Source: Acetobacter lambici (GTDB lineage Bacteria; Pseudomonadota; Alphaproteobacteria; Acetobacterales; Acetobacteraceae). From it: DNA of 51,440 nucleotides. Both the position numbers and the translations under genes were made by a program. Where the stretch lies: contig NZ_WOTD01000018.1 in the NCBI RefSeq assembly GCF_011516885.1, positions 1 to 51,440 on the forward strand, given 5' to 3'. Positions 16,095 through 23,023 of this stretch are shown here, one piece after another (position 1 is the first letter of the stretch; every line of letters begins with the position of its first letter). The notes beneath the pieces are model-generated. The model made no database searches, had not been told where the DNA came from, and saw nothing but the letters and a program-made list of their open reading frames with translations.

Positions 16095-16588
16095 AACAGC
16101 CATTTTCTGCTGCGTGCATTGCCGCCATAAAAACCGCTACCAAACAGGCCATTGCCCATGTGGGCGGCATCGATGCTGCTGCCTGTATTGGCAGAGTAGG
16201 GCGCACGCAGTTTTCCGATTACTCCAACCGCTCGCGGGATGCGGTTATTCCGCTGGATGTGGCGCTGGATCTGGACCACTGCGCGGAGCACCCGTTTTTG
16301 TTGCATGCCATGGCGCAGGCGTTGGGGTACGCGGCCATTCCGTTGCACGTGGGTCCCGGTGACTTTGGGCAGGACATGAGCGAATACGCCATTGCCTCGG
16401 GCGACATAATGGCCACGGCCATGCGTATTCTGGACGATGGCGTTGTGGACCGGCAGGAGGCGCAGGAAATTGCCCCCAAGATGATGCATGCCAAGCAGCT
16501 GCTGGACCGCGCTCTGGCCTTTGTTCACAAGGTACAGGAGCAAAGCCGCCCCAGCGTTGTTGCCGGTAAGGATTCCGCCAATGGTTAG
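16091..16588 (+). CDS. CII-like phage regulatory protein (Phage_CP76-like)
   Basis: 165 residues resembling the phage regulatory CII family (PF06892-like): an N-terminal helix-turn-helix region (IDAAACIGRVGRTQFSDYSN) followed by VIPLDVALDLDHCAEHP and FLLHAMAQALGYAAIPL, the typical block after the DNA-binding part. The C-terminal half is helical. It is the second gene after the cro-side early region and probably activates lysogenic promoters or controls replication genes. A seven-base tandem repeat begins directly at its stop codon. Confidence 0.68.
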   Translation: MKQPFSAACIAAIKTATKQAIAHVGGIDAAACIGRVGRTQFSDYSNRSRDAVIPLDVALDLDHCAEHPFLLHAMAQALGYAAIPLHVGPGDFGQDMSEYAIASGDIMATAMRILDDGVVDRQEAQEIAPKMMHAKQLLDRALAFVHKVQEQSRPSVVAGKDSANG

Positions 16589-16640
16589 GGCAGCAGGCAG
16601 CAGGCAGCAGGCAGCAGGCAGCAGGCAGCAGGCAGCAGGC
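16589..16640 (+). repeat. 7-bp tandem repeat (GGCAGCA)x7
   Basis: Seven perfect copies of GGCAGCA plus GGC, starting at the base after the TAG of the CII-like gene and ending 47 bases before the next gene. The unit is not a multiple of three and lies in the intergenic spacer, so slippage would change spacing rather than a protein. Confidence 0.95.
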
Positions 16641-16687
16641 GCGGGTGACATGGCCCGGATACTGATGCAACACTTTATGGGGGTAGC

Positions 16688-17866
16688 ATGATGCGGCCTG
16701 TTCTTGCTGAATTTGACCCCTCAACCGTCACGCCGTTTAAAATGCTGCGCTCCATGCCAGCAGAACTACGTGGGGTTGTGACCAACCTGCATGATGCGTT
16801 GCGGGAGTTACGCTCAACCGTGTTCCGCGCCGGGCAACTGGTGTTAACAGACGGACAGGTGGCAACACAGGCGTGGCTGGAAGGCGATGTGCTGGCCCGT
16901 ACGCTGCCCACCATTCTCCAGTCCGGCTTTATGGCGCGGGATGATGAAGGTGCGCTGTTCAGCCCCCACCTCTATGCCAAGCTGCTGCGCAAGGAAGACC
17001 GCGAGGCCCGTAAGGCACAGGCCGATGCGCAGTGGGAGCAGTGGCAGGAAAGCGGGGATGTGCCGGAAGGGATGAGCCGCAAAACCGTAACTAACCGCCA
17101 GAATGGTGGGGCAGGTGGTCGCCCACGCAAAGGCGAGAGTGCGGAGCAGGCCCGGGCCCGACGTGCACGGGAAATGGAGCAGCAGCAGGCCCAACGCCAT
17201 ATGCCGTTGGTGGCAACCGTTGCCGGTGGAAAAACCGAAACCCAAAACCCAAACAAAAAACCCAATGGGTTTTCGGTTACGGAAAATTCGGTTTCTTCGG
17301 TTTCCATAGATCTAGAATTAGAGAGAGATAAATATATTCTTTCTGATTCTAATTCTGGAGAAACCGAAAAACCCAAAACCGAACTGGACGATGCTCTGGT
17401 GCGCCGGGTAGCGGCCCGCATGGTTTCGGTCGCCGGTATGGAAGACCAGATAGGTTTTGGCATTTCCCTCGCTCGCAAATGGATGGGGCTGGGGGCGACA
17501 GAAGAAACCATAATCTCTGCCATTCAGGAGCAGCAGGCCGCCATACGCAATAATGGTGAGGAACCGCGCCGCCTGAAGGTGTTTGAAGCAGCCGTATTGC
17601 GCGGGATTGAAGCGCAGCAGGTTATGGAAGCCATGCCAGCGTCCCAGTCATCAGAAGCGCACAAAACTGAGGATATGCGCCAGTTTGAGGACGCATGGGG
17701 GCGGGCTACGCAGGTCTGGAAAAAAGCCTTTGATGACTGCCGGGACTTTGGCGCGGTTACCCGCCAGTGGTCCGATCTTGCGCAAGAACATGGCCTGCCG
17801 GACGTGCCGTATGACCGTGCCGCCTATCAGCAGTTTTTCAGCAGAACAGAGGCGGTGGCGGCATGA
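16688..17866 (+). CDS. probable phage replication-associated protein
   Basis: 392 residues (ATG at 16688; another ATG follows at once). The N-terminal 110 residues look like a winged-helix of replication proteins: FKMLRSMPAELRGVV, LTDGQVATQAWL, LPTILQSGFMARDDEGALFS. The middle is a low-complexity linker with GGAGGRPRKGE, a Gln-rich stretch and an A/T-rich patch around 17250-17370. The C-terminus has LARKWMGLGATEETIISAI and a Trp-containing helical end. The position right after cII, as for lambda gene O, supports a replication role; the sequence alone does not prove it. Confidence 0.5.
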   Translation: MMRPVLAEFDPSTVTPFKMLRSMPAELRGVVTNLHDALRELRSTVFRAGQLVLTDGQVATQAWLEGDVLARTLPTILQSGFMARDDEGALFSPHLYAKLLRKEDREARKAQADAQWEQWQESGDVPEGMSRKTVTNRQNGGAGGRPRKGESAEQARARRAREMEQQQAQRHMPLVATVAGGKTETQNPNKKPNGFSVTENSVSSVSIDLELERDKYILSDSNSGETEKPKTELDDALVRRVAARMVSVAGMEDQIGFGISLARKWMGLGATEETIISAIQEQQAAIRNNGEEPRRLKVFEAAVLRGIEAQQVMEAMPASQSSEAHKTEDMRQFEDAWGRATQVWKKAFDDCRDFGAVTRQWSDLAQEHGLPDVPYDRAAYQQFFSRTEAVAA

Positions 17867-17910
17867 GATCAACGGTTGGATGGATTGCTGACGTAAAGGA
17901 GGCATCATGA
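17863..17910 (+). CDS. 15-codon coupling peptide
   Basis: ATG overlaps the stop of the replication-like gene and its TGA overlaps the ATG of the next gene, both by ATGA. It encodes MRSTVGWIADVKEAS and contains the AAAGGAGG ribosome-binding site of the next gene. Its role is probably only to carry ribosomes across. Confidence 0.35.
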   Translation: MRSTVGWIADVKEAS

Positions 17911-18107
17911 CTGGCATAATAGCCCCATGGTTTTTGATCATTTGGGCTTACACCTCCCATGGTTTCCGGAGCGATATGGTTCCGATGGCAACATCAGCCA
18001 TCTGCCAGTCAGAGGGGCACCGACTGACATATGAATTAGGCTGGGCACAAAATTGGGACGGATTCCAATGTGTGCGCTCAGGATACGAAGAGGCACATAA
18101 GCCATGA
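17907..18107 (+). CDS. hypothetical small phage protein (66 aa), possibly exported
   Basis: Strong AGGAGG upstream. The first 14 residues are hydrophobic (MTGIIAPWFLIIWAY), followed by a polar part with Cys and Trp, which fits a small membrane-anchored or periplasmic protein. Not recognised. It overlaps the next gene by ATGA. Confidence 0.6.
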   Translation: MTGIIAPWFLIIWAYTSHGFRSDMVPMATSAICQSEGHRLTYELGWAQNWDGFQCVRSGYEEAHKP

Positions 18108-18373
18108 GCCTGAGCACACTTCTGCGAAACCTGAGGTTGCGAGCTGAAGGAAAGTCCAACCCGATAACGGCATTGGAGGAATTGCGAGAAAAGCTTGCTC
18201 AGGAACAAAAACGGCGGGCAGAGGCGGAATTGGAAGCCTGCACTCTGCGCCGCCGCTTATCTGCTTACGAGAAACCCCGTGACACTCAGGGACGGTACAC
18301 CAAACCACACGGGGCAGCAACGTGCACAAAACAGTCAACGCCACACCGGAACGCCTTGCCAAAGGTGACGTAA
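18104..18373 (+). CDS. hypothetical coiled-coil phage protein (89 aa)
   Basis: Residues about 15-55 form a strong coiled coil (TALEELREKLAQEQKRRAEA, then ELEACTLRRRL). The tail is basic. The 3' end overlaps the next gene in another frame by about 50 bases, so one of the two ends may be mis-set. Function unknown. Confidence 0.55.
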   Translation: MSLSTLLRNLRLRAEGKSNPITALEELREKLAQEQKRRAEAELEACTLRRRLSAYEKPRDTQGRYTKPHGAATCTKQSTPHRNALPKVT

Positions 18374-18816
18374 CCGAAGTTTACGTTCAGGAACACCAGA
18401 ACCTGCCGCCCGAAAAGCGCCTGCGGTCATCCGGGGCGCTTTATGCGTTGCACCGCGCTGGCACCATTACCGATGCCCACGTAGCCGCAGCCGAACACTG
18501 GGCGCGGGATTATGAGACAGGCGTGCTTGGCGCCAGAGACCCGGAAGCAGGCCGCAAAGGCGGCGTGCCAGACCCCCACACCATAATGCTATCCCGCGCC
18601 GCTGCCGTAACTCGGTGCGAATACGTGCGCAAAGCTCTGGGGCAGGTGGGTGAGACCTTCCTGCGCCAGATGATGGTGGACGGGATGAGTGTTCAGGCTA
18701 TTGCTGGAGCCAAAGGCACCCACAAACTTAGGGTGTCGGGGGCGATTGATCTGCTTCTGGAGCAGCTGGTTGAGACGTATGAGGTGATGCCGGGAAAAAT
18801 GTTTTTTCCCGGCTGA
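18322..18816 (+). CDS. phage DUF6456-like/HTH protein
   Basis: 164 residues from GTG 18322. It contains LPPEKRLRSSGALYALHRAG, DAHVAAAEHWARDYETG, and a C-terminal helix-turn-helix-like segment (FLRQMMVDGMSVQAIAGAKG). The arrangement resembles DUF6456-type proteins of alphaproteobacteria and their phages, which are thought to be regulators. It is the last gene of the early rightward run and ends two bases before the leftward BRO gene. Recognition is moderate only. Confidence 0.55.
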   Translation: MHKTVNATPERLAKGDVTEVYVQEHQNLPPEKRLRSSGALYALHRAGTITDAHVAAAEHWARDYETGVLGARDPEAGRKGGVPDPHTIMLSRAAAVTRCEYVRKALGQVGETFLRQMMVDGMSVQAIAGAKGTHKLRVSGAIDLLLEQLVETYEVMPGKMFFPG

Positions 18817-18817
18817 A

Positions 18818-19534
18818 TTATGTTCCAGTTACTGGATTTGTTTGCTGTTCCGGGTGCGTTGCATAGGTAATAACAGTACACTCCTTTCCATCGTCTGATG
18901 GGCGTATCTCTTTTTCGACCATATGAAAGCGGCGCGCTTTAGCCTGTGCTGCCGTTTCTCCTTTTCGTGGCCGACCCGAAAATACTGCATTATGTCTGTT
19001 AGCAATAAGCTGCTTTATGGATGCAGATTTTGCTATTGGTACGGGCATATCCAGTGTGGCTTCCATAAGCATTTTTACGCCTTCTATGCGGGGCATGGGG
19101 CATCCAATGCCTATTTTTTGCCATTCGCTCTCCGCCGCCTGTTCACCTAAGGTCATCCACAAACCAATTATACGGGAAAAGCGGTTGAACCACTCTGTTT
19201 TGTCCGTAGGCATGGCGTAGCTACCCGTCCTGCGGATGCTCGGTAGCACTTCGCCCGTTACCCATTTGCGGAACCGCTTGGCCTCGGGTTTGCGGCTGGT
19301 GAAAATGAGGTTGTAGAGACCACTTTCGTTGATGATATTCATCTCTTGGGGACCGCCGGGGGTGTAAATAGTGCTTACACCCTTTTCGTCCTCATCAAGT
19401 CGTTCTGCTGCAACACGGCTGTTGGTATGTTCCAGCACGTTGCATACATCAGACAGCACAAACCACGGTTGAGCGTCTTGTGTGATTACGCGCACCGCAT
19501 GGTCTTCAAAGCTAAAGGGGATGATGTTGCTCAT
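18818..19534 (-). CDS. BRO-N domain antirepressor-like protein
   Basis: 238 residues. The N-terminal half is a BRO-N domain: VRVITQDAQPWFVLSDVCNV, NIINESGLYNLIFTSRKPEA and FRKWVTGEVLPSIRRTGSY are all standard blocks. The C-terminal half carries a GRPRKGE-type basic motif also seen in the replication-like protein. BRO/antirepressor proteins counteract CI-like repressors or act as DNA-binding regulators. It is coupled (ATGA) to the exported 146-residue protein upstream on the same strand. Confidence 0.85.
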   Translation of the reverse strand: MSNIIPFSFEDHAVRVITQDAQPWFVLSDVCNVLEHTNSRVAAERLDEDEKGVSTIYTPGGPQEMNIINESGLYNLIFTSRKPEAKRFRKWVTGEVLPSIRRTGSYAMPTDKTEWFNRFSRIIGLWMTLGEQAAESEWQKIGIGCPMPRIEGVKMLMEATLDMPVPIAKSASIKQLIANRHNAVFSGRPRKGETAAQAKARRFHMVEKEIRPSDDGKECTVITYATHPEQQTNPVTGT

Positions 19535-19971
19535 GCTGCGGCCTCCCGCGTGAGGTCTGTCAGTAACGAGACTTCAAGCCAGGTCATGCTGTCCCCCAGC
19601 TCCTCCTCACCAGGAGCAATCTGGTCTCGCAGCATGGTCAGTGCGGCAATGGCTTTGGCCTGCTGACCGGCCTTCGTTGTGGCGGGTATGGCTGCCATAG
19701 CAGCAACAAGCTCATCCTGTTCAACAACGAGCGCATTGAGTTTGTCTTCGTGCAGCCGTTCTTCCGGCGTCCCGAAGACATGATTTTTTGCCAAACAATG
19801 TGCGTCTATGCGCTTGCGGCAGTCCTGAAACTGGTTAAACGCGACCAGCAAAGCAGCATCGGCATGTAGGTATGCCTCTGCATGAGCAGTTGCGGCCAGA
19901 AATGGCACAGCCATGATTCCCGCGAGCAACGACCGGCGGTGTGTGGTAGATAAGGCATCAGCCATAGGCAT
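19531..19971 (-). CDS. exported phage protein with Tat-like signal (146 aa)
   Basis: The N-terminus has a twin-arginine-like sequence HRRSLLAGIMAVPFLAA followed by AHA-EA, so the mature protein (about 115 residues) is probably periplasmic. The rest is helical with an acidic C-terminus, not recognised. Its first nine codons lie inside a 54-base sequence that is repeated 933 bases to the right, where the same reading frame stops after ten codons. Confidence 0.6.
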   Translation of the reverse strand: MPMADALSTTHRRSLLAGIMAVPFLAATAHAEAYLHADAALLVAFNQFQDCRKRIDAHCLAKNHVFGTPEERLHEDKLNALVVEQDELVAAMAAIPATTKAGQQAKAIAALTMLRDQIAPGEEELGDSMTWLEVSLLTDLTREAAA

Positions 19972-19999
19972 GGGGTTCTATCCCTTGCTTGAGGTTAGG
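19946..19999. repeat. 54-bp direct repeat, copy 1
   Basis: Same sequence as 20879-20932 with one mismatch (A/G in CTATCC/CTGTCC). It covers the first nine codons of the leftward exported-protein gene and its upstream region. It runs directly into a hairpin (GCCGGG 19999-20004 with CCCGGC 20025-20030). Confidence 0.93.
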
Positions 20000-20038
20000 C
20001 CGGGCTTGGCGTTGGTAGCGCCTTCCCGGCTGCATTGT

Positions 20039-20057
20039 GTTTATCAAGTTGATAAAC
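20039..20057. promoter_or_regulatory. perfect palindrome, likely operator of the RHH gene
   Basis: GTTTATCAA and TTGATAAAC flank one G: nine-base arms, no mismatch. It lies 46 bases before the ATG of a ribbon-helix-helix gene and also upstream of the divergent exported-protein gene, so it may control both. Confidence 0.6.
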
Positions 20058-20103
20058 TTTTACAAGTGTTGTTTTTCATATTGTGTTGGTTTATAAAGTT
20101 TGA

Positions 20104-20271
20104 ATGTCAGACGAATTGAAATCAGAGCGCGTCACAACCATGATGACCCCTTCAGAAGTGAAGGGGATAGACGATTGGTCGTTCGAGCAGAGAATACGCA
20201 GTCGTGGGGAAGCGATCCGTCGTCTTATCCAGCTTGGGCTGGAGACAGCGAAAGGGAGTAAAGAGCCGTAA
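20104..20271 (+). CDS. ribbon-helix-helix (Arc-like) regulator 1
   Basis: 55 residues: ERVTTMMTPSEVKGIDDWS forms the strand and first helix, and GEAIRRLIQLGLE the second helix of an RHH domain. The C-terminal block EAIRRLxQxGL recurs in the second RHH gene at 20990. The gene is A/T-richer than the surrounding phage genes. It lies between the palindrome and the Ltp gene and is probably their regulator or an antitoxin-like partner (inference). Confidence 0.72.
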   Translation: MSDELKSERVTTMMTPSEVKGIDDWSFEQRIRSRGEAIRRLIQLGLETAKGSKEP

Positions 20272-20366
20272 TAGCCTGTGTCTGAAGGCAGGGAGTTATG
20301 CTAGGCCCGATTGGACTTGCACTCATATATATTTGAAAGGTGCGAGTCTGATCAGGAGATAGGTTA

Positions 20367-20807
20367 GTGACTCATTTAAGAACAGCATTCTTGGCATTTA
20401 CTGTTGGTATGACGGTTTATGGGATTACTTTGGCACAGGCAGAACCATCGGTTGTTGATCCTGTTGGTGATGCGGACAGTTCTGAGAAAAACAGTTTAAC
20501 GCCAGTTCAACGTAATGCAGTAAGGTCAGCTACAAATTACTTAAGCGTGTCTGGTTTTTCACGTGCTGGTCTTATTCAGCAGTTATCATCCGATACTGGA
20601 GATGGTTATCTTGTCGCGGATGCCACTATTGCAGTGGATAGTCTGGGTGTAGACTGGAATGAAAATGCAGTAAGGTCTGCCAAACAGTATCTTGAAGTGT
20701 CAGGGTTCTCATGCAAGGGGCTGATTCAGCAGTTATCTTCAAGTGCCGGCGATAAATATACAATAAATCAAGCAACATATGGCGCGCACCAAGCCGGAGC
20801 ATGTTGA
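20367..20807 (+). CDS. Ltp-domain secreted protein, candidate superinfection exclusion factor
   Basis: 146 residues from GTG 20367, with AGGAGAT before it. A signal peptide ends near LAQA-EP (residue about 25); there is no lipobox cysteine at the cleavage site. Then come two tandem repeats of about 45 residues: QRNAVRSATNYLSVSGFSRA with GLIQQLSSDTGDGY, and NENAVRSAKQYLEVSGFSCK with GLIQQLSSSAGDKY. These match the Ltp domain (PF07553-like). The prototype is the superinfection-exclusion lipoprotein of a Streptococcus thermophilus phage, which blocks DNA injection. In a prophage, a role in excluding other phages from the periplasm is plausible. Function here is inference; the domain call is firm. 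Confidence 0.75.
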   Translation: MTHLRTAFLAFTVGMTVYGITLAQAEPSVVDPVGDADSSEKNSLTPVQRNAVRSATNYLSVSGFSRAGLIQQLSSDTGDGYLVADATIAVDSLGVDWNENAVRSAKQYLEVSGFSCKGLIQQLSSSAGDKYTINQATYGAHQAGAC

Positions 20808-20878
20808 GGAAAGTGAATAGCCTGAGGCATTAGGCCCTTTTCCTTGCTGCAGAGTAGTAACCATCCAGTGATTAAAAT

Positions 20879-20932
20879 GTAGATAAGGCATCAGCCATAG
20901 GCATGGGGTTCTGTCCCTTGCTTGAGGTTAGG
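20879..20932. repeat. 54-bp direct repeat, copy 2
   Basis: Second copy of the sequence at 19946-19999. On its minus strand the start MPMADALST of the exported-protein gene is preserved but the frame ends after one more codon (TTT, then TAA), so this is a remnant of a duplicated gene start. It runs directly into a terminator hairpin. Confidence 0.93.
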
Positions 20933-20972
20933 GAAGCAAGCGGCTTGACTCCGCTTGCTTCTCGGCTTTTTT
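20933..20972 (+). terminator. rho-independent terminator after the Ltp gene
   Basis: Perfect 11-bp stem, GAAGCAAGCGG at 20933-20943 pairing with 20951-20961, loop of seven, and six T at 20967-20972 after a short GC-containing spacer. It separates the Ltp gene from the second RHH gene. Confidence 0.82.
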
Positions 20973-20989
20973 GGCGCTATAAAATCATT

Positions 20990-21184
20990 ATGTCAATAGA
21001 TAGCGCTATAAAACCAAAAAAGGGGCGTCCAAAGGTTGATTCTGAAGCGGTTAATGTCCGTTTCGAACGTGCTGTTTTGGATGAGGTGGACGCATGGATA
21101 GCCGCAAATGGCCCGCCATATGTGACACGCCCGGAAGCTATCCGGCGGTTGGTGCAGGTGGGATTGAAAGACAAAAGCCCATAA
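20990..21184 (+). CDS. ribbon-helix-helix regulator 2
   Basis: 64 residues. A basic arm KPKKGRPKVD precedes the RHH core: EAVNVRFERAVLDEVDAWIA (strand plus helix 1) and TRPEAIRRLVQVGLKD (helix 2). GCGCTATAAAA occurs at 20974-20984 just before the ATG and again at 21003-21013 inside codons 5-8, 29 bases apart, which could be an autoregulatory site. No clear ribosome-binding site is visible. Confidence 0.72.
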   Translation: MSIDSAIKPKKGRPKVDSEAVNVRFERAVLDEVDAWIAANGPPYVTRPEAIRRLVQVGLKDKSP

Positions 21185-21318
21185 AGTCTATGCTTTAGAA
21201 GCATGTAGTTTCTGGAATGTTTTTTGATTGCAAGCGGGTTAAATAAAATTGTCTTGATCTGTATATTTTTGTGGTGAAGGCTGTTGCTCTACAAGTCAAA
21301 CATTGTCTAATTTTAATG

Positions 21319-21330
21319 TGTCGCGCGACA
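21319..21330. promoter_or_regulatory. perfect 12-bp palindrome before the two-gene unit
   Basis: TGTCGCGCGACA is self-complementary and stands out as GC-rich in an A/T-rich leader. It lies 25 bases before the ATG at 21356, where a repressor would block transcription or translation of the two following genes. Confidence 0.5.
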
Positions 21331-21355
21331 AGACTGAAAGCTAAGGGAGGTAAAC

Positions 21356-21556
21356 ATGTCGAATGAAGACTTTGCTCGGCAAGTGCAAGCTGCCATTCAG
21401 TCTGGGAAAGTCGGAACTCATCTCATTGAGAAAGGAGTGAGAAAGGCTCTATCCATAGCCTCAGAAGCTGCGCGTCAAACAGAAGAACGAACTGAACGCA
21501 TTAAAAAGGATAAACTACGTGGCGCAAGAGGCACAACCCACAGAATCTCTTTATGA
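21356..21556 (+). CDS. hypothetical protein, first gene of A/T-rich two-gene unit (66 aa)
   Basis: Small helical, charged protein (FARQVQAAIQSGKVGTHLIE, then SEAARQTEERTERIKKDKLR) with no recognised domain. GGGAGG lies seven bases before the ATG. Its 3' end overlaps the start of the next gene by 38 bases. Size and arrangement recall an antitoxin or adaptor in front of an effector, but nothing in the sequence proves this. Confidence 0.6.
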   Translation: MSNEDFARQVQAAIQSGKVGTHLIEKGVRKALSIASEAARQTEERTERIKKDKLRGARGTTHRISL

Positions 21557-22367
21557 TATTTTATACGCAGATAGAGCGCGACTTTCATCATATCTGGCTC
21601 AAATTGACCCAAATGGGGTAATAACAGGTTATAAAACCTCCACTACTGACGGTTCTAGTGTTGGATCGGAGTTGGGGGGAGGAGTGCCTACAGTTGCCTC
21701 TGCTAAAGCGAGGTACAGTATTGAAAACAAAGACTTGGCTGAACGAACTTTTGATCCAGCGGCAGCTTTACCAATAGAAGTAATGAATCGATTGGACGAA
21801 AACGGATATATACACCGAGATTTAAAAAATGTTCCAATAGGAGGTCTTCTTCTTGTAAAAGGAAGATTTGCTCTCCGTGACTTTAGTCAGTTTCCTGCAT
21901 TCTGGCCACTCATGAAAAAAATTCTTCCATTTAAAGATTTAGCAACTAATGCAAATAATCAATTTTCTAAAAAAACTATATCTGTAAACGATATAGAGAG
22001 TTTATTTAAATCACTTCTTGAGGATATACCACAACCTGTTCAGCTTACATTTGAAACATCAAAAGAGTATTTATGGTCAACTCTGGCGGAAGAAGGTTTT
22101 GCCACATCCCCTATAGATATTTTTTTAAAGCATAAAGGGATTATACCGGGAGAGTGGTATATCTTGGCTATTGTGGACGGACATCCCATTTCTACCGAGA
22201 ATGCAGATGACGCGTCAATACCAGATTCTTTTGGTGAAAGTCTAGGAATACCTTTTCATCAACTAGCTCAAGATATGCGATCTTTATTCGGACGACCTGA
22301 TAATAATTACGGTGTCTCACCATTGGTTATTTTCAGGCAGGTACATTGTAGTAAGGTCAACGGTTGA
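21519..22367 (+). CDS. unknown protein, second gene of A/T-rich unit (282 aa; DUF6414-like N-terminus possible)
   Basis: GTG start with AAGGA eight bases upstream. The N-terminus LYDILYADRARLSSYLAQID resembles proteins beginning with a YxDxxRLxSYxxQL block (DUF6414-like, from memory). A Gly/Ser-rich turn follows (residues about 40-60), then a folded region with FDPAAALPIEVMNRL, NVPIGGLLLVKGRFALRDF, and a C-terminal half rich in aromatic residues. No membrane segment or catalytic motif is obvious. Codon use is clearly A/T-richer than the flanking phage genes, and a dedicated palindrome and terminator bracket the pair, so it is an independent cargo unit. Confidence 0.62.
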   Translation: MAQEAQPTESLYDILYADRARLSSYLAQIDPNGVITGYKTSTTDGSSVGSELGGGVPTVASAKARYSIENKDLAERTFDPAAALPIEVMNRLDENGYIHRDLKNVPIGGLLLVKGRFALRDFSQFPAFWPLMKKILPFKDLATNANNQFSKKTISVNDIESLFKSLLEDIPQPVQLTFETSKEYLWSTLAEEGFATSPIDIFLKHKGIIPGEWYILAIVDGHPISTENADDASIPDSFGESLGIPFHQLAQDMRSLFGRPDNNYGVSPLVIFRQVHCSKVNG

Positions 22368-22406
22368 CGTTTACCCCAAACGCGCTCTAGATTATCAAAA
22401 TCTTCG

Positions 22407-22440
22407 AAGCCGTGTGCCCATTAGGGTCCACGGCTTTTTT
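22407..22440 (+). terminator. rho-independent terminator of the two-gene unit
   Basis: AAGCCGTG at 22407-22414 pairs with CACGGCTT at 22429-22436, with a 14-base loop, and T runs to 22440. It isolates the A/T-rich unit from the genes downstream. Confidence 0.85.
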
Positions 22441-22467
22441 ATTTCCAAAACAAAAAATGGCGGTTGC

Positions 22468-22875
22468 ATGGGCAAAGGGCAGAGTTTCTGCCGTGGCCAA
22501 ATTGCACTGTATGGGAAAAAGCCTGTTCTGATACTGGCGTTGGATGGCGCGGTTTGCCTTGCTGCAAAGCTCTACCTTCCACGCACAGCCCGGCATCGCT
22601 CCGATATTGATCTGAGCGAGACGCCCCTTCTTTTACGCAACACTATTGTGCGCGCGGCGGATTTGCTCCGCTGCCGTGTTACGGACCTGCGGCCTATGGC
22701 TGACGGGTTACTTTGCGTTGGGGAAGGCATTTTGCAGCGTGTGGAACGTGCCGCACGGCGTGAGATGGAATGCCAGGCTAGTGAGCAGCTCCCTGCAGGT
22801 GTGGTTCGGTCCACTTGGCGCGCTCCCCGATGGGGGAGTTGTGGTAGGAAAATCGGCGGCGTGCCGTCCGAATAA
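22468..22875 (+). CDS. hypothetical phage protein (135 aa)
   Basis: Moderately convincing frame: MGKGQSFCRGQIALYGKKPV, then LILALDGAVCLAAKLYL and DLLRCRVTDLRPMADG. Not recognised. The ribosome-binding site is weak and the frame could start elsewhere. It sits between the terminator of the cargo unit and the repeat array before the integrase. Confidence 0.4.
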   Translation: MGKGQSFCRGQIALYGKKPVLILALDGAVCLAAKLYLPRTARHRSDIDLSETPLLLRNTIVRAADLLRCRVTDLRPMADGLLCVGEGILQRVERAARREMECQASEQLPAGVVRSTWRAPRWGSCGRKIGGVPSE

Positions 22876-22879
22876 TCCG

Positions 22880-22981
22880 CAATGATAACCCGGAGTTATC
22901 TTGCACCCGCTTGTGCGGCACCCGCAAGATAACCCGCAGACACCCCCATAAACCCGCAAGATAAGTGCAGTTATCACGCGG
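22880..22981. repeat. GCAAGATAA repeat array with a 28-bp dif-sized inverted site
   Basis: ACCCGCAAGATAA occurs at 22920-22932 and 22952-22964 (32 bases apart). The inverse TTATCTTGC is at 22896-22904. GATAAC (22884-22889) and GTTATC (22895-22900) form one dyad. The last unit forms a second: CCGCAAGATAA (22954-22964), six-base centre GTGCAG, TTATCACGCGG (22971-22981), with nine of eleven arm positions complementary. That is the 11-6-11 layout of XerCD-type sites, with the usual ATAA-N6-TTAT inner edges. It lies 42 bases before the recombinase gene. Confidence 0.6.
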
Positions 22982-23023
22982 ATTTTGAGGGGACGAAATG
23001 GACCACTAATGTAGGAAAATCAT

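Noticed and set aside
16589..16640. Short array taken as CRISPR-like
   Set aside because: The unit is seven bases without spacers; no cas gene is in the window.
16031..16724. Minus-strand frames with Cys-Leu-Leu-Pro-Ala-Ala repeats
   Set aside because: They only translate the GGCAGCA array and the complement of the CII-like gene.
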